This document shows positions 1 to 10,417 of a stretch of DNA of 64,000 nucleotides, in pieces. Under the pieces are notes generated by a model. It saw only the letters and a list, made by a program, of their open reading frames with translations. It searched no databases and was not told where the DNA came from. The DNA comes from Streptomyces chromofuscus (lineage in GTDB: Bacteria > Actinomycetota > Actinomycetes > Streptomycetales > Streptomycetaceae): assembly GCF_015160875.1 (NCBI RefSeq), contig NZ_CP063374.1:5707501-5771500 (forward strand). Reading direction: 5' to 3'. The position numbers were made by a program, and so were the translations under genes. Each line of letters begins with the position of its first letter. Position 1 is the stretch's first letter.

Positions 1-1287
1 GACCTCGGCGCGCAGCTCCTCCCGTGACATGGCGGTGATGTCGACCCCGTCGAGCGTGATCCGGCCCGAGGTCACCTCGTGCAGCCGGGGGACGAGCGCG
101 GTCAGCGTGGTCTTGCCGCTGCCGGTCGCGCCCACGAGGGCCATGGACTCGCCGGGGCGGATGTGCAGGTCGACGCGGTCCAGGACGGGCGGGGAGCCGG
201 CCGGGGCGTCGGGGTAGCGGAAGCTGACGGAGTGGAAGCGAAGGCCCCGGTCGGGAGCGGCCTTCGCGGTGCTCGCCGGTGCGCCGGCCGTCTCCGGCTC
301 GGCGTCCATCACCTCGAAGTACCGCTCCGTCGCCGTCGCCGCCTCCTGGCTCATCGCCAGCAGGAAGCCGATCGAGTCGACCGGCCACCGCAGAGCGAGC
401 GCCGTGGACAGGAAGGCCACCAGCGTGCCCGCCGACAGGCTGCCGTCCGCCACCCGCACGGCCCCCAGCACCAGTGCCGCTCCGATGGCCACCTCCGGCA
501 GCGTCACGATGACGGCGAGGATCGACGCCAGCAGCCGGGCCTTGCGCAGCTCCGTCCCCCGCAGCGTCCGCGACAGCTCGCGGAACGCCCGTGCCTGACT
601 GCGGTGCCGCCCGAACCCCTTGATGATGCGGATGCCGAGCACGCCCTCCTCGACGACCGTCGTCAGATCACCGACCTGGTCCTGCGCCTGCCGCGCCGCC
701 TCCGCGTACCGCTTCTCGAAGAGCGCGCAGCTGACCATCACCGGCACGGCCGGCCCCAGGATGACCAGCCCCAGCGTCAGGTCCTGCACCAGCATGATGA
801 TCACGCCGACCAGGATCGTCACCCCGTTGACCAGCAGGAACGTCAGCGGGAAGGCCAGGAACATCCGCAGCAGCATCAGATCCGTGGTGCCCCGGGACAG
901 CAACTGGCCCGAGGCCCAACGGTCGTGGAACGCCACCGGCAGCCGCTGCAGATGCCGGTACAGGTCCGCGCGCATCGCCGCCTCGACCCCCGCCAGCGGC
1001 CGGGCCACCAGCCACCGCCGCAGCCCGAACAGCAGCGCCTCGGCCAGCCCGAGGAGCAGCAGGAACAGCGCGCCGAGCCAGACGCCCGCCGGGTCGCGAC
1101 CGGCGACCGGCCCGTCCACGAGCCACTTGAGCACGAGCGGGATCACCAGGCCGACGCAGGACGCGACTATCGCGACCAACGCGGCGGTGAGCAGTCGGGC
1201 CCGCACCGGCCTGACGTAGGGCCACAGGCGCAGCAGCGAGCGGACGGCGGAGCGGTCTTGGGGTGTGGTGGCACGTGTCGTGGGCAT
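1..1287 (-). CDS. ABC exporter, fused permease and ATP-binding subunit (3' end outside window)
   Basis: Membrane ABC exporter half-transporter, cut off by the window start after 429 codons. The first ~300 residues form a type I exporter membrane domain with hydrophobic helices (for example around LLTAALVAIVASCVGLVIPL and the FPLTFLLVNGVTILVGVIIM stretch). The ATPase domain begins near residue 345 and shows the A-loop region FHSVSFRYPD and Walker A GATGSGKTT. Walker B and the signature motif lie beyond the window. The ATG at 1287 is the natural start, although no strong ribosome-binding site precedes it. Such proteins usually work as hetero- or homodimers, so a partner gene may follow to the left. 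Substrate unknown; lipid, drug or peptide export are all possible. Confidence 0.9.
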   Translation of the reverse strand, partial: MPTTRATTPQDRSAVRSLLRLWPYVRPVRARLLTAALVAIVASCVGLVIPLVLKWLVDGPVAGRDPAGVWLGALFLLLLGLAEALLFGLRRWLVARPLAGVEAAMRADLYRHLQRLPVAFHDRWASGQLLSRGTTDLMLLRMFLAFPLTFLLVNGVTILVGVIIMLVQDLTLGLVILGPAVPVMVSCALFEKRYAEAARQAQDQVGDLTTVVEEGVLGIRIIKGFGRHRSQARAFRELSRTLRGTELRKARLLASILAVIVTLPEVAIGAALVLGAVRVADGSLSAGTLVAFLSTALALRWPVDSIGFLLAMSQEAATATERYFEVMDAEPETAGAPASTAKAAPDRGLRFHSVSFRYPDAPAGSPPVLDRVDLHIRPGESMALVGATGSGKTTLTALVPRLHEVTSGRITLDGVDITAMSREELRAEV

Positions 1288-1298
1288 CAGGAGCGAGC

Positions 1299-1560
1299 CT
1301 ACGGAACGGCACTGACAACGCCCACCGAGTTTTGGCCGGACCACGGCCCGCCGATGGTCCTACGACCTGCGCTTCCGAGGGGTCGTACGCACGTACCGGC
1401 CGACCCGCCGACGCCGCTCCCGGCCGCGATCCGCTCGCACGCCCCCGTCAGCTCGGCCGGCAGCTCGGGGCGGTCCGCGGCGAGGCCGGCCTGCTCGCGC
1501 ACGTCCTCGGCGAGGTCGAAGAAGTGATCGCGGCCGGCGGAGTTCTGGTAGCTGAGCGGC
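1299..1560 (-). pseudogene. Sulfatase-like C-terminal remnant
   Basis: A short minus-strand open frame reads LSYQNSAGRDHFFDLAEDVR, then EQAGLAADRPELPAELTGAC. This resembles the C-terminal segment of bacterial arylsulfatases, where the pattern H/Y-x-F-DLA-x-DP-x-E-x-x-xLA-x-x-RPE is typical. There is no credible start codon, ribosome-binding site or catalytic domain, and the sequence on both sides of the frame does not look like protein. I read it as a leftover of a deleted sulfatase gene between the ABC exporter and glgX. It could also be a chance similarity. It fills most of the 407-base gap between the two neighbouring genes. Confidence 0.4.
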
Positions 1561-1694
1561 AGCAGGGCCGACGGCCTCGGCCCGGTTTTGAGCGGCGGCT
1601 CGGTCCACGGCCTCGTTCGACCGTGGGCAGCGGCCCGGCCGACGGCCCCAACCCGCCTGCGCGGACCCTGAGCGGCGACGGCCGGGCGGCTGTC

Positions 1695-3932
<2,238 letters not shown>

Positions 3933-4082
3933 CTGTCAGCCTCCCGCGGCTCGTCACGACGACGTCGGCCGGGGCACGGCGTCCCTTCCGCGGCACCGGT
4001 CCGTCGTCCTCCCCACTGTTCTGCCCAGAGCTTGGCTCGCACTCACGTTTCCCCAGGGCGGGCCCGGTCGTTGGACACGTTT

Positions 4083-5309
4083 GTGAGGCACGTACATGGG
4101 CGCGCGCGGCGCGCGAGGGCCGCACTGGCCGCCGTACTGACATGGGCAGGACTGCTGGCCGGGGCCGCCGGCTGCACGTCGGACGGCGTGAGCCGGCTCG
4201 GCGCGCCCGGCAAACCCCCCGGTCCCGAGCAGGTCATCGACGTCTCGCCGGACGACGGCAGCAAGGGCGTCCGCCGCGACGAGACACTCTCCGTACAGGT
4301 GTCCGACGGGCGTCTGGAGTCCGTGCGGGTCGTCAGGTCCCAGGACGCCCAGGAACTGCCGGTGCCCGGCCGGATCTCCGCGGACGGGCGGCGCTGGGAA
4401 CCCGACGACGGGAAGCTGGCGATGGCCGCCCGGTACACCGTCGACGCCGTGGCCGTGGACGGCGACGGCCGCCGTTCCGCCCGGCACACCACCTTCAGCA
4501 CGCAGGTGCCGAAGGAACGCTTCATTGGCTACGTCACCCCGGAGAACCGCTCCGTGGTCGGCACCGGAATGATCGTCAGCCTGGAGTTCAACCGGGAGAT
4601 CGAGGACCGCGCGGCCGTCGAACGGGCCGTACGCGTCACCGCGAAGCCCGACGTCGAGATCCGCCCGCACTGGTTCGGCCGGAACCGTCTCGACTTCCGC
4701 CCCGAGCACTACTGGAGACCCGGCACCGAGGTCACCGTCGAGCTGCGGCTGAGGGACGTCGAGGGCGCACGCGGGGTCTACGGGCTCCAGTACAAGACGG
4801 TCGCGTTCACCGTCGGCCGCAGCCAGGTCTCGCTGGTCGACGCGCAGAAGCACACCATGGAGGTGCGCCGGGACGGCGAGCTGCTCGGGACGGTGCCGAT
4901 CACCGCGGGGGCGCCCAAGAGCCCGACGTACAACGGGAAGATGGTGGTCAGCGCCATGTACGAGGTGACCCGGATGAACGGCAGCACGGTCGGCTTCGGC
5001 GGCGAGTACGACATCCCGGACGTCCCGCACGCCATGCGCCTCACCGACTCCGGCACCTTCCTGCACGGCAACTACTGGGCGGCGGCCAGTACGTTCGGCG
5101 CGACCAACGTCAGCCACGGCTGTGTCGGGCTGCGGGACGTCAAGGGTGGCGACTCGGAGACCCCGGCGGGCTGGTTCTTCGACCGGACGCTGGTCGGGGA
5201 CGTCGTCGAGGTCGTCAACAGCGATGACAAAAGGGTCGCTCCCGACAACGGGCTCGGAGGATGGAACATGGGATGGAAGGAGTGGAAAGCGGGCAGTGCT
5301 CTGAAGTGA
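4083..5309 (+). CDS. L,D-transpeptidase lipoprotein (first of a tandem pair)
   Basis: 408-residue secreted cell-wall enzyme that makes 3-3 crosslinks between meso/LL-diaminopimelate residues in peptidoglycan. A lipoprotein signal ends near residue 31 (LLAGAAGC), followed by Ig-like domains (about residues 45-235) and a YkuD catalytic domain (about 240-380). The domain carries the signature NVSHGCVGLRD with catalytic His and Cys, and HGNYWA upstream. The GTG at 4083 is chosen because it gives a positively charged n-region directly before the hydrophobic core. The same frame stays open far upstream, but only as the antisense of glgX. The next gene is a clear paralogue with the same architecture. 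Confidence 0.92.
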   Translation: MRHVHGRARRARAALAAVLTWAGLLAGAAGCTSDGVSRLGAPGKPPGPEQVIDVSPDDGSKGVRRDETLSVQVSDGRLESVRVVRSQDAQELPVPGRISADGRRWEPDDGKLAMAARYTVDAVAVDGDGRRSARHTTFSTQVPKERFIGYVTPENRSVVGTGMIVSLEFNREIEDRAAVERAVRVTAKPDVEIRPHWFGRNRLDFRPEHYWRPGTEVTVELRLRDVEGARGVYGLQYKTVAFTVGRSQVSLVDAQKHTMEVRRDGELLGTVPITAGAPKSPTYNGKMVVSAMYEVTRMNGSTVGFGGEYDIPDVPHAMRLTDSGTFLHGNYWAAASTFGATNVSHGCVGLRDVKGGDSETPAGWFFDRTLVGDVVEVVNSDDKRVAPDNGLGGWNMGWKEWKAGSALK

Positions 5310-5494
5310 GCCCGCTGGGGGGCGGGCCGGTCCGCGGCGGCCGGATGATGTTGGGACTGAACGGTGACAATCGCGCGGCCTCGGCGGCGCCGACCGTGTG
5401 GTTAATATGCGCCGAACGCGCGGGACGCGCTGGGGAGCGGGCCCGACGGGGCCCGGTGAGGGTCCGGTCCGGGGCCCGTTGAGGGGAGAACAAC

Positions 5495-6742
5495 GTGAAC
5501 GTGCGACCGATATCGGGGGCGTCGGTTGACGCGCGCGGGGGGCGCGGACGCAAGGGCATGGCGCTGGTCGCCGGCGTGCTGCTGCTGACCGTCACCGCGT
5601 GCGGCTCGGGCTCGGACTCCGGGTCGGGCTCCGGCTCGGGGTCCGACAAGGGCAAGGGGGCGGCCACGGCGGAGAGCAAGCAGTCCGAGGCGGCCGTCAC
5701 CATAGCCCCCAAGGACGGCGCCGAGTCCGTCGAGACCAGCGGAGCCCTCAAGGTCACCGCCGCCAAGGGCAAGCTGACCGAGGTCGTCGTCAAGGACGCC
5801 AAGGGCACCGAGATAGCCGGTGAGATATCGAAGGACGGCGCCACCTGGACGCCGTCCACCCACCTGGCCGCCTCCACCAAGTACCAGGTGCACGCGGTCG
5901 CGAAGGACTCCGCCGGCCGCGAGGCCGCCGAGGACGCGAGCTTCACCACCCTGACGCCGCAGAACACGTTCGTCGGCCACTTCACCCCCGAGGACGGCTC
6001 CACCGTCGGCGTCGGCATGCCCTTCTCCCTCAACTTCACCCGGGGCATCACCAATCCCGAGCAGGTCGAGAAGGCCGTCGAGATCAAGACCGAACCGGCC
6101 GTCGAGGTCGAGGGCCACTGGTTCGGCAACGACCGCCTCGACTTCCGCCCCGAGAAGTACTGGAAGGCCGGCACCAAGGTCACCGTCAGGCTCAACCTCA
6201 ACGGCGTCGAGGGCCGCCCCGGTGTCTACGGCGAGCAGGCCAAGACCGTCTCCTTCACCATCGGCCGCAACCAGGTCTCCGTCGTGGACGCCAAGAAGCT
6301 CACGATGAAGGTCATGCGGGACGGCAAGGTCGTCAAGACCATCCCGGTCACCACCGGCAAGCCCGGCATGGAGACCTGGAACGGCCAGATGGTCATCAGC
6401 GAGAAGCACACCGTGACCCGGATGAACGGCGCGACGGTCGGTTACGGCGGCGAGTACGACATCAAGGACGTCCCGCACGCCGTGCGCCTGACCACCTCCG
6501 GCACCTTCCTGCACGGCAACTACTGGGCGAGCGGCGCCTTCGGCAGCTACAACGCCAGCCACGGTTGCGTCGGCCTGCGCGACGTGCGCGGCGGCTGGGA
6601 CAAGGGCGCGCCGGCCGCGTGGTTCTTCGACAACTCGATGGTCGGCGACGTGGTCGTGGTGAGGAACTCCAACGACCGGATCGTGGACCCGGACAACGGG
6701 CTCAACGGCTGGAACATGTCGTGGGAGAAGTGGAAGGCGTGA
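5495..6742 (+). CDS. L,D-transpeptidase lipoprotein (second of a tandem pair)
   Basis: 415-residue paralogue of the upstream gene. The lipoprotein signal ends in LLTVTACGSG, with a Ser/Gly-rich linker, two Ig-like domains and a C-terminal YkuD domain with NASHGCVGLRD (His and Cys catalytic pair) and the same FLHGNYWA element. Expected to act outside the membrane on peptidoglycan tetrapeptides, forming 3-3 crosslinks. GTG at 5495 follows GAGGGGAG seven bases upstream. The 185-base gap after the first copy suggests its own promoter (an AT-richer GTTAATATG lies at about 5400). A strong hairpin follows the stop codon. The two copies look like an old duplication. Confidence 0.93.
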   Translation: MNVRPISGASVDARGGRGRKGMALVAGVLLLTVTACGSGSDSGSGSGSGSDKGKGAATAESKQSEAAVTIAPKDGAESVETSGALKVTAAKGKLTEVVVKDAKGTEIAGEISKDGATWTPSTHLAASTKYQVHAVAKDSAGREAAEDASFTTLTPQNTFVGHFTPEDGSTVGVGMPFSLNFTRGITNPEQVEKAVEIKTEPAVEVEGHWFGNDRLDFRPEKYWKAGTKVTVRLNLNGVEGRPGVYGEQAKTVSFTIGRNQVSVVDAKKLTMKVMRDGKVVKTIPVTTGKPGMETWNGQMVISEKHTVTRMNGATVGYGGEYDIKDVPHAVRLTTSGTFLHGNYWASGAFGSYNASHGCVGLRDVRGGWDKGAPAAWFFDNSMVGDVVVVRNSNDRIVDPDNGLNGWNMSWEKWKA

Positions 6743-6755
6743 ACCGCTGACGCGC

Positions 6756-6787
6756 CGGGCCCGGTGTGACCGACCGCACCGGGCCCG
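6756..6787 (+). terminator. Hairpin terminator after the L,D-transpeptidase pair
   Basis: Perfect 11-bp stem CGGGCCCGGTG / CACCGGGCCCG with a 10-base loop, 14 bases after the stop codon. No U-tract, as usual in Streptomyces. Confidence 0.75.
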
Positions 6788-6816
6788 TCGCCGTTAGCCG
6801 ACGTTAACCTGCTGGC

Positions 6817-7584
6817 ATGACCGTGAATCTCGAAGTCGCCGAGGGCGTCGGCACGCTCCGCCTCGACCGCCCGCCCATGAACGCGCTGGACATCGCCACG
6901 CAGGACCGGCTGAAGGAACTCGCCGAGGAGGCCACGCGCCGCGACGACGTCCGCGCGGTCGTCGTGTACGGCGGCGAGAAGGTGTTCGCGGCGGGCGCGG
7001 ACATCAAGGAGATGCAGGACATGGACCACACGGCGATGGTCCTGCGCGCCCGCGCCCTGCAGGACTCCTTCACGGCCGTGGCCCGCATCCCCAAGCCGGT
7101 CGTCGCCGCCGTCACCGGGTACGCGCTCGGCGGCGGATGCGAACTGGCGCTGTGCGCGGACTACCGCGTCGCCGCGGACAACGCCAAGCTGGGCCAGCCG
7201 GAGATCCTGCTCGGCCTGATCCCCGGCGCGGGCGGCACCCAGCGCCTGGCACGGCTGATCGGCCCGTCCAAGGCCAAGGACCTGATCTTCACCGGCCGGA
7301 TGGTCAAGGCCGACGAGGCGCTGAGCCTGGGCCTGGTGGACCAGGTGGTGCCGGCGGCCGAGGTGTACGACACGGCGCACGCGTGGGCGGCGAAGCTGGC
7401 GCAGGGTCCCGCGCTCGCGCTGCGCGCGGCGAAGGAGTCGATCGACACGGGACTGGAGACGGACATCGACACCGGCCTCGCCGTCGAACGGAACTGGTTC
7501 GCGGGCCTGTTCGCCACCGAGGACCGTGAGCGGGGGATGCGCAGCTTCGTGGAGGAGGGGCCGGGCAAGGCCAAGTTCCTCTGA
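6817..7584 (+). CDS. Enoyl-CoA hydratase/isomerase family protein
   Basis: 255-residue crotonase-fold enzyme that hydrates 2-enoyl-CoA in fatty-acid beta-oxidation or a related pathway. Seen: the CoA-binding/oxyanion segment AAGADIKEMQ at about residues 65-75, the second oxyanion motif GYALGGGCELAL at about 102-113, and the conserved turn GLIPGAGGTQRLARLIG with the catalytic-type acidic residue in LGQPEILLG. Length is typical. The ATG at 6817 has no obvious Shine-Dalgarno sequence. It stands alone between two hairpins. Substrate chain length cannot be told from sequence. Confidence 0.92.
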   Translation: MTVNLEVAEGVGTLRLDRPPMNALDIATQDRLKELAEEATRRDDVRAVVVYGGEKVFAAGADIKEMQDMDHTAMVLRARALQDSFTAVARIPKPVVAAVTGYALGGGCELALCADYRVAADNAKLGQPEILLGLIPGAGGTQRLARLIGPSKAKDLIFTGRMVKADEALSLGLVDQVVPAAEVYDTAHAWAAKLAQGPALALRAAKESIDTGLETDIDTGLAVERNWFAGLFATEDRERGMRSFVEEGPGKAKFL

Positions 7585-7590
7585 AATCCT

Positions 7591-7615
7591 CGCGTCAGGG
7601 CTTGCAATTGACGCG
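7591..7615 (+). terminator. Hairpin after the enoyl-CoA hydratase gene
   Basis: Seven-bp inverted repeat CGCGTCA / TGACGCG with an 11-base loop, starting seven bases after the stop codon. The 274-base gap that follows has little other structure except the short repeated motif GCCTTAA. Confidence 0.5.
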
Positions 7616-7858
7616 ATGTCTGATCCGGGTCCCTCGATGGGGCGGTTTATGGAAGCCTTAAAGCAGCCTTAAGCCTGCCTTGTCGAGGGAGTCCGTCCAT
7701 TGCCACCAGCCGACCCTTCTTCGCAGGTCGGAGGGGCTGTTCCCGCCTCCGAACTGCCCGTGGCATATGCCGAACGCCGGGCCCGGAACGTCGGTCGGAG
7801 GGGGGCGGATTCCCCGGGAACGGCCCCGCGGGGCGCGCCGGACGGCCATGATGGGGGC

Positions 7859-8362
7859 ATGGCGGGGCTGGAGGGCATCGAACAGCCGCAAGGACGCGGC
7901 CGTGCGACCGCGGCGCGCTGGTCGCCGGCGGTCGAGGACGAACGAGCACTCAGGGCGCTGGAGTTGTTCGGCAACCCCACGGAGGCGGAGGTCTCACTGC
8001 CGTCCCGCCCGGAGTCGGCCGCGACGGCACGCCGGCTCGCCCAGGTCGTCGTCCTGCGCCAGTGGGGCCTGTCCGCCAAGATGACCGAGGACGCCGTTCT
8101 CCTCGTCTCCGAGCTGGTCGGCAACGCCGTGCGCCACACCGGCGCCCGCGCCTTCGGCCTGCGGATGCGCCGCCGCCGGGGCTGGATCCGCATCGAGGTC
8201 CGCGACCCCTCCCGGGGGCTGCCCTGCCTGATGCCGGTCCAGGAGATGGACGTCAGTGGCCGGGGTCTGTACCTCGTCGACAAGCTCTCGGACCGCTGGG
8301 GCGTGGACCTGCTGCCGCGCGGCAAGACGACCTGGTTCGAGATGAGGGTGGCGGACCGCTGA
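7859..8362 (+). CDS. Small GHKL ATPase (anti-sigma-factor-kinase-like regulator)
   Basis: 167-residue histidine-kinase-type ATPase without a kinase phosphoacceptor domain, of the class abundant in Streptomyces and related to RsbW/SpoIIAB. N box: ELVGNAVRHT (about residues 84-93). The ATP-lid glycines are in VSGRGLYLVDKLSDRWG, and the C-terminus has the G2-like TTWFEMRV. A variable N-terminal 45 residues precede the fold. ATG at 7859 is chosen over an in-frame TTG at 7700 because the conserved part starts just after it. Probably sequesters a sigma or anti-anti-sigma factor; the partner is not in this window. Confidence 0.82.
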   Translation: MAGLEGIEQPQGRGRATAARWSPAVEDERALRALELFGNPTEAEVSLPSRPESAATARRLAQVVVLRQWGLSAKMTEDAVLLVSELVGNAVRHTGARAFGLRMRRRRGWIRIEVRDPSRGLPCLMPVQEMDVSGRGLYLVDKLSDRWGVDLLPRGKTTWFEMRVADR

Positions 8363-8455
8363 GTCCGGTGGGCGCCGGCGCCGCGCCCTTTGTGTCGTCC
8401 GCCCGCCGAGTGGCGGCCGGCGGTCGCCCGGTGAACGGCACCCCCGAGGCCGAGC

Positions 8456-9130
8456 TCACGCGCTGCCGTCCGAGCGCCCCGCACTCCGCGGCCCGGCACT
8501 GATGAACAGCGCCTCCGATCCCACCGGCCGGTAGCCGGCCGCCTGGAAGGCCCGCAGGCTCCGGGCGTTGCCCGGGGAGATCTGTGCCCACACCGGCTCG
8601 CCCCCGGCCAGGTGCCGCGCCGCCAGCGCCAGGGCCCGCCCCAGCCCTCGGTGCCGTACCGCCTCCGCCACCTCCACCGCGGCCTCCAGCCGCCCCGCGA
8701 CGCCGCGCCCCAGCACCAGCACTCCGCCGTCGGCGGCCCACACCCGCACGTCGTCACGGCGTCTGCGGGAGCTGACGACCCTCGAGTGGGCGGGATCGCG
8801 GATCTCCCGCACCGCGAGGGGCGGTTCACCCGGCCGCGGCGACGCCACCGTCATCACGTCGATCGTGTCCGTCGTGCGTCCCGTCCGCTCCAGGAAGGCG
8901 GCGATGAAGCGGGCGTTCATCGTCGCCGCGAGCGCGTCGCAGTCCAGACCGCCCAGGGTGTCGTGGACCCACTGAGGATCCTCGTCCGTGAAGACCACCG
9001 AGTGCCCGGTGAAGGCGATCACTCCCGCGTCCCGGGCGCAGTGCTGGGGCACGACCGTCGTACGGCCGTCCGCCGGCGGGAAGACGCCCCGCGCCGCGGC
9101 GTCCAGAATGTCCCGCAAGGTCTCCACCAC
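8456..9130 (-). CDS. GNAT-family N-acetyltransferase
   Basis: 224-residue protein with a C-terminal GNAT domain (about residues 125-215). It shows the acetyl-CoA-binding motif A as VEVAEAVRHRGLGRALALAA and motif B as NARSLRAFQAAGYRPVG. The N-terminal ~110 residues (CARDAGVIAFTGHSVVFTDE) are of the type found in a Streptomyces GNAT subgroup and do not match a second full GNAT fold by eye. GTG at 9130 lies four bases after AAGGAG; a second GTG directly follows at 9127. Transcribed divergently from the MerR gene, 46 bases away, so it is a plausible target of that regulator. Confidence 0.82.
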   Translation of the reverse strand: MVETLRDILDAAARGVFPPADGRTTVVPQHCARDAGVIAFTGHSVVFTDEDPQWVHDTLGGLDCDALAATMNARFIAAFLERTGRTTDTIDVMTVASPRPGEPPLAVREIRDPAHSRVVSSRRRRDDVRVWAADGGVLVLGRGVAGRLEAAVEVAEAVRHRGLGRALALAARHLAGGEPVWAQISPGNARSLRAFQAAGYRPVGSEALFISAGPRSAGRSDGSA

Positions 9131-9176
9131 AGCGCTCCTTGAGTCTCCACCCACTGGAAGGCACACACTCGCAGAC
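9131..9176. promoter_or_regulatory. Shared GNAT/merR divergent control region
   Basis: Only 46 bases separate the two divergent starts. They contain an imperfect dyad, CCTTGAGT ... ACTGGAAGG, spanning about 9137-9161, the sort of centre a MerR-type regulator would bind. The operator role is inferred from position. Confidence 0.35.
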
Positions 9177-10091
9177 ATGATCGACGACAGCACCGGTCTG
9201 TTCACCATCGGCGAGCTCGCCCGGACCACCGGACTGACCGTCCGCACCATCCGCTACTGGTCCGACGAGGGCGTCCTGCACCCGGTGGCCCGCTCCACCG
9301 GCGGCTACCGGCTGTACGACGCCGCGTCCGTGGCCCGCCTGGAGCTCATCCGCACCCTGCGCGAACTGGGCCTCGGACTGGACGACGTACGCCGGGTGCT
9401 GGCGGGTGAGACGACGGTCGCGGAGGTGGCCGCCACCCACGTGGTGGCCCTGGACGCGCGGATCAGGGCACTGAAGGTGACCCGCGCGGTGCTGTCGACC
9501 GTGGCGCGACGCGGCTCGACCGCTGAGGAGATGACGCTGATGAACAGGCTTGCGCGGCTGTCGGCCGCCGAACGGAGCCGCATTCTGCAGGAGTTCGTGG
9601 ACGAGATGTTCCACGGGCTTGACACGGCCGACCCGGCGATCCGGGAGCGGATGCGCACCATGGCGGTGGACCTGCCGGAACAGCCCACGCCGGAGCAGGT
9701 GGACGCCTGGGTGGAACTGGCCGAGATGCTCCAGGACCCCGTCTTCCGGGCACGGATGCGCGAGGTGGCCGAGTTCAACGCGGCCGACCGGGGGCCGGAC
9801 GTGCCCGCCGGGGCGTCGCTGTGGTTCGCGCGGCGGCTGGTGCGGCTGGGCGCCGAGGCCCGGGAGCGCGGCATCGCCCCCGAGTCGCCCGAGGCGGCGG
9901 AGGCCCTGCGCGGCCTGCTCGGCGACGCCGACCCCGCCGAAGTCCTGGAGCGCCTGCGCTCCGGCGCCGACGACCGGGTCACCCGCTACCGCGAACTGCT
10001 CGCCGTGGTGAAGGGCGGGGAACCGGCGGCCGCGCACCGCGAGGAGTTCGCCTGGGTGGTCGCCGCACTGGAGGCTCGCGTGGACAGCTAA
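9177..10091 (+). CDS. MerR-family transcriptional regulator
   Basis: 304-residue DNA-binding regulator. The N-terminal MerR winged helix is clear: LFTIGELARTTGLTVRTIRY (about residues 7-26), then EGVLHPVARSTGGYRLYD. A dimerisation helix and coiled coil follow to about residue 120. The long C-terminal half (about 130-304) is helical and acidic, with no cysteine cluster, so it is not a metal sensor of the MerR/SoxR class. It may bind a drug or peptide ligand as TipA- or BmrR-like proteins do. Start ATG 9177; an upstream in-frame extension runs antisense through the GNAT gene and is not credible. Likely controls itself and the divergent acetyltransferase. Confidence 0.88.
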   Translation: MIDDSTGLFTIGELARTTGLTVRTIRYWSDEGVLHPVARSTGGYRLYDAASVARLELIRTLRELGLGLDDVRRVLAGETTVAEVAATHVVALDARIRALKVTRAVLSTVARRGSTAEEMTLMNRLARLSAAERSRILQEFVDEMFHGLDTADPAIRERMRTMAVDLPEQPTPEQVDAWVELAEMLQDPVFRARMREVAEFNAADRGPDVPAGASLWFARRLVRLGAEARERGIAPESPEAAEALRGLLGDADPAEVLERLRSGADDRVTRYRELLAVVKGGEPAAAHREEFAWVVAALEARVDS

Positions 10092-10142
10092 TCTGACCTG
10101 CGTCAGTACGACGGAAACAGCACGAGACAGAGGGGCGGACCG

Positions 10143-10355
10143 GTGGCGGACATCGAGGAAGCGCGCAAGCAGTTCGAGCGGATCGACACGGACGGCGACG
10201 GCCGGATCACGGCCAAGGAGTTCAAGACCGCTCTGGCGCAGGGCGGCGACTGGAACGTGACCGAGGCGGTCGCCGAGGCCATCATCGCCAGCCGCGACCT
10301 CGACGGCGACAAGCTGCTCTCGTTCGACGAGTTCTGGGCCCACCTGAACAAGTGA
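10143..10355 (+). CDS. EF-hand calcium-binding protein
   Basis: 70-residue cytoplasmic protein with two EF-hand loops: DTDGDGRITAKE (about residues 16-27) and DLDGDKLLSFDE (about 52-63). Both keep Asp at positions 1, 3 and 5 and Glu at 12, so both should bind calcium. Small two-hand proteins of this kind are common in Streptomyces and are thought to buffer or sense calcium. GTG at 10143 has GAGGGGCGGAC upstream. It lies 51 bases after the merR gene and is followed by a perfect terminator hairpin. Confidence 0.92.
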   Translation: MADIEEARKQFERIDTDGDGRITAKEFKTALAQGGDWNVTEAVAEAIIASRDLDGDKLLSFDEFWAHLNK

Positions 10356-10364
10356 ACCCACCCG

Positions 10365-10401
10365 AAGGGGCGCCCCGCGTACGGCGAGGGGCGCCCCTTC
10401 G
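10365..10401. terminator. Bidirectional terminator between EF-hand and GH84 genes
   Basis: Perfect 13-bp stem GAAGGGGCGCCCC / GGGGCGCCCCTTC with an 11-base loop, between two convergent genes, nine bases after one stop and 17 before the other. Confidence 0.88.
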
Positions 10402-10417
10402 TCACGTGCGGTGCGCC

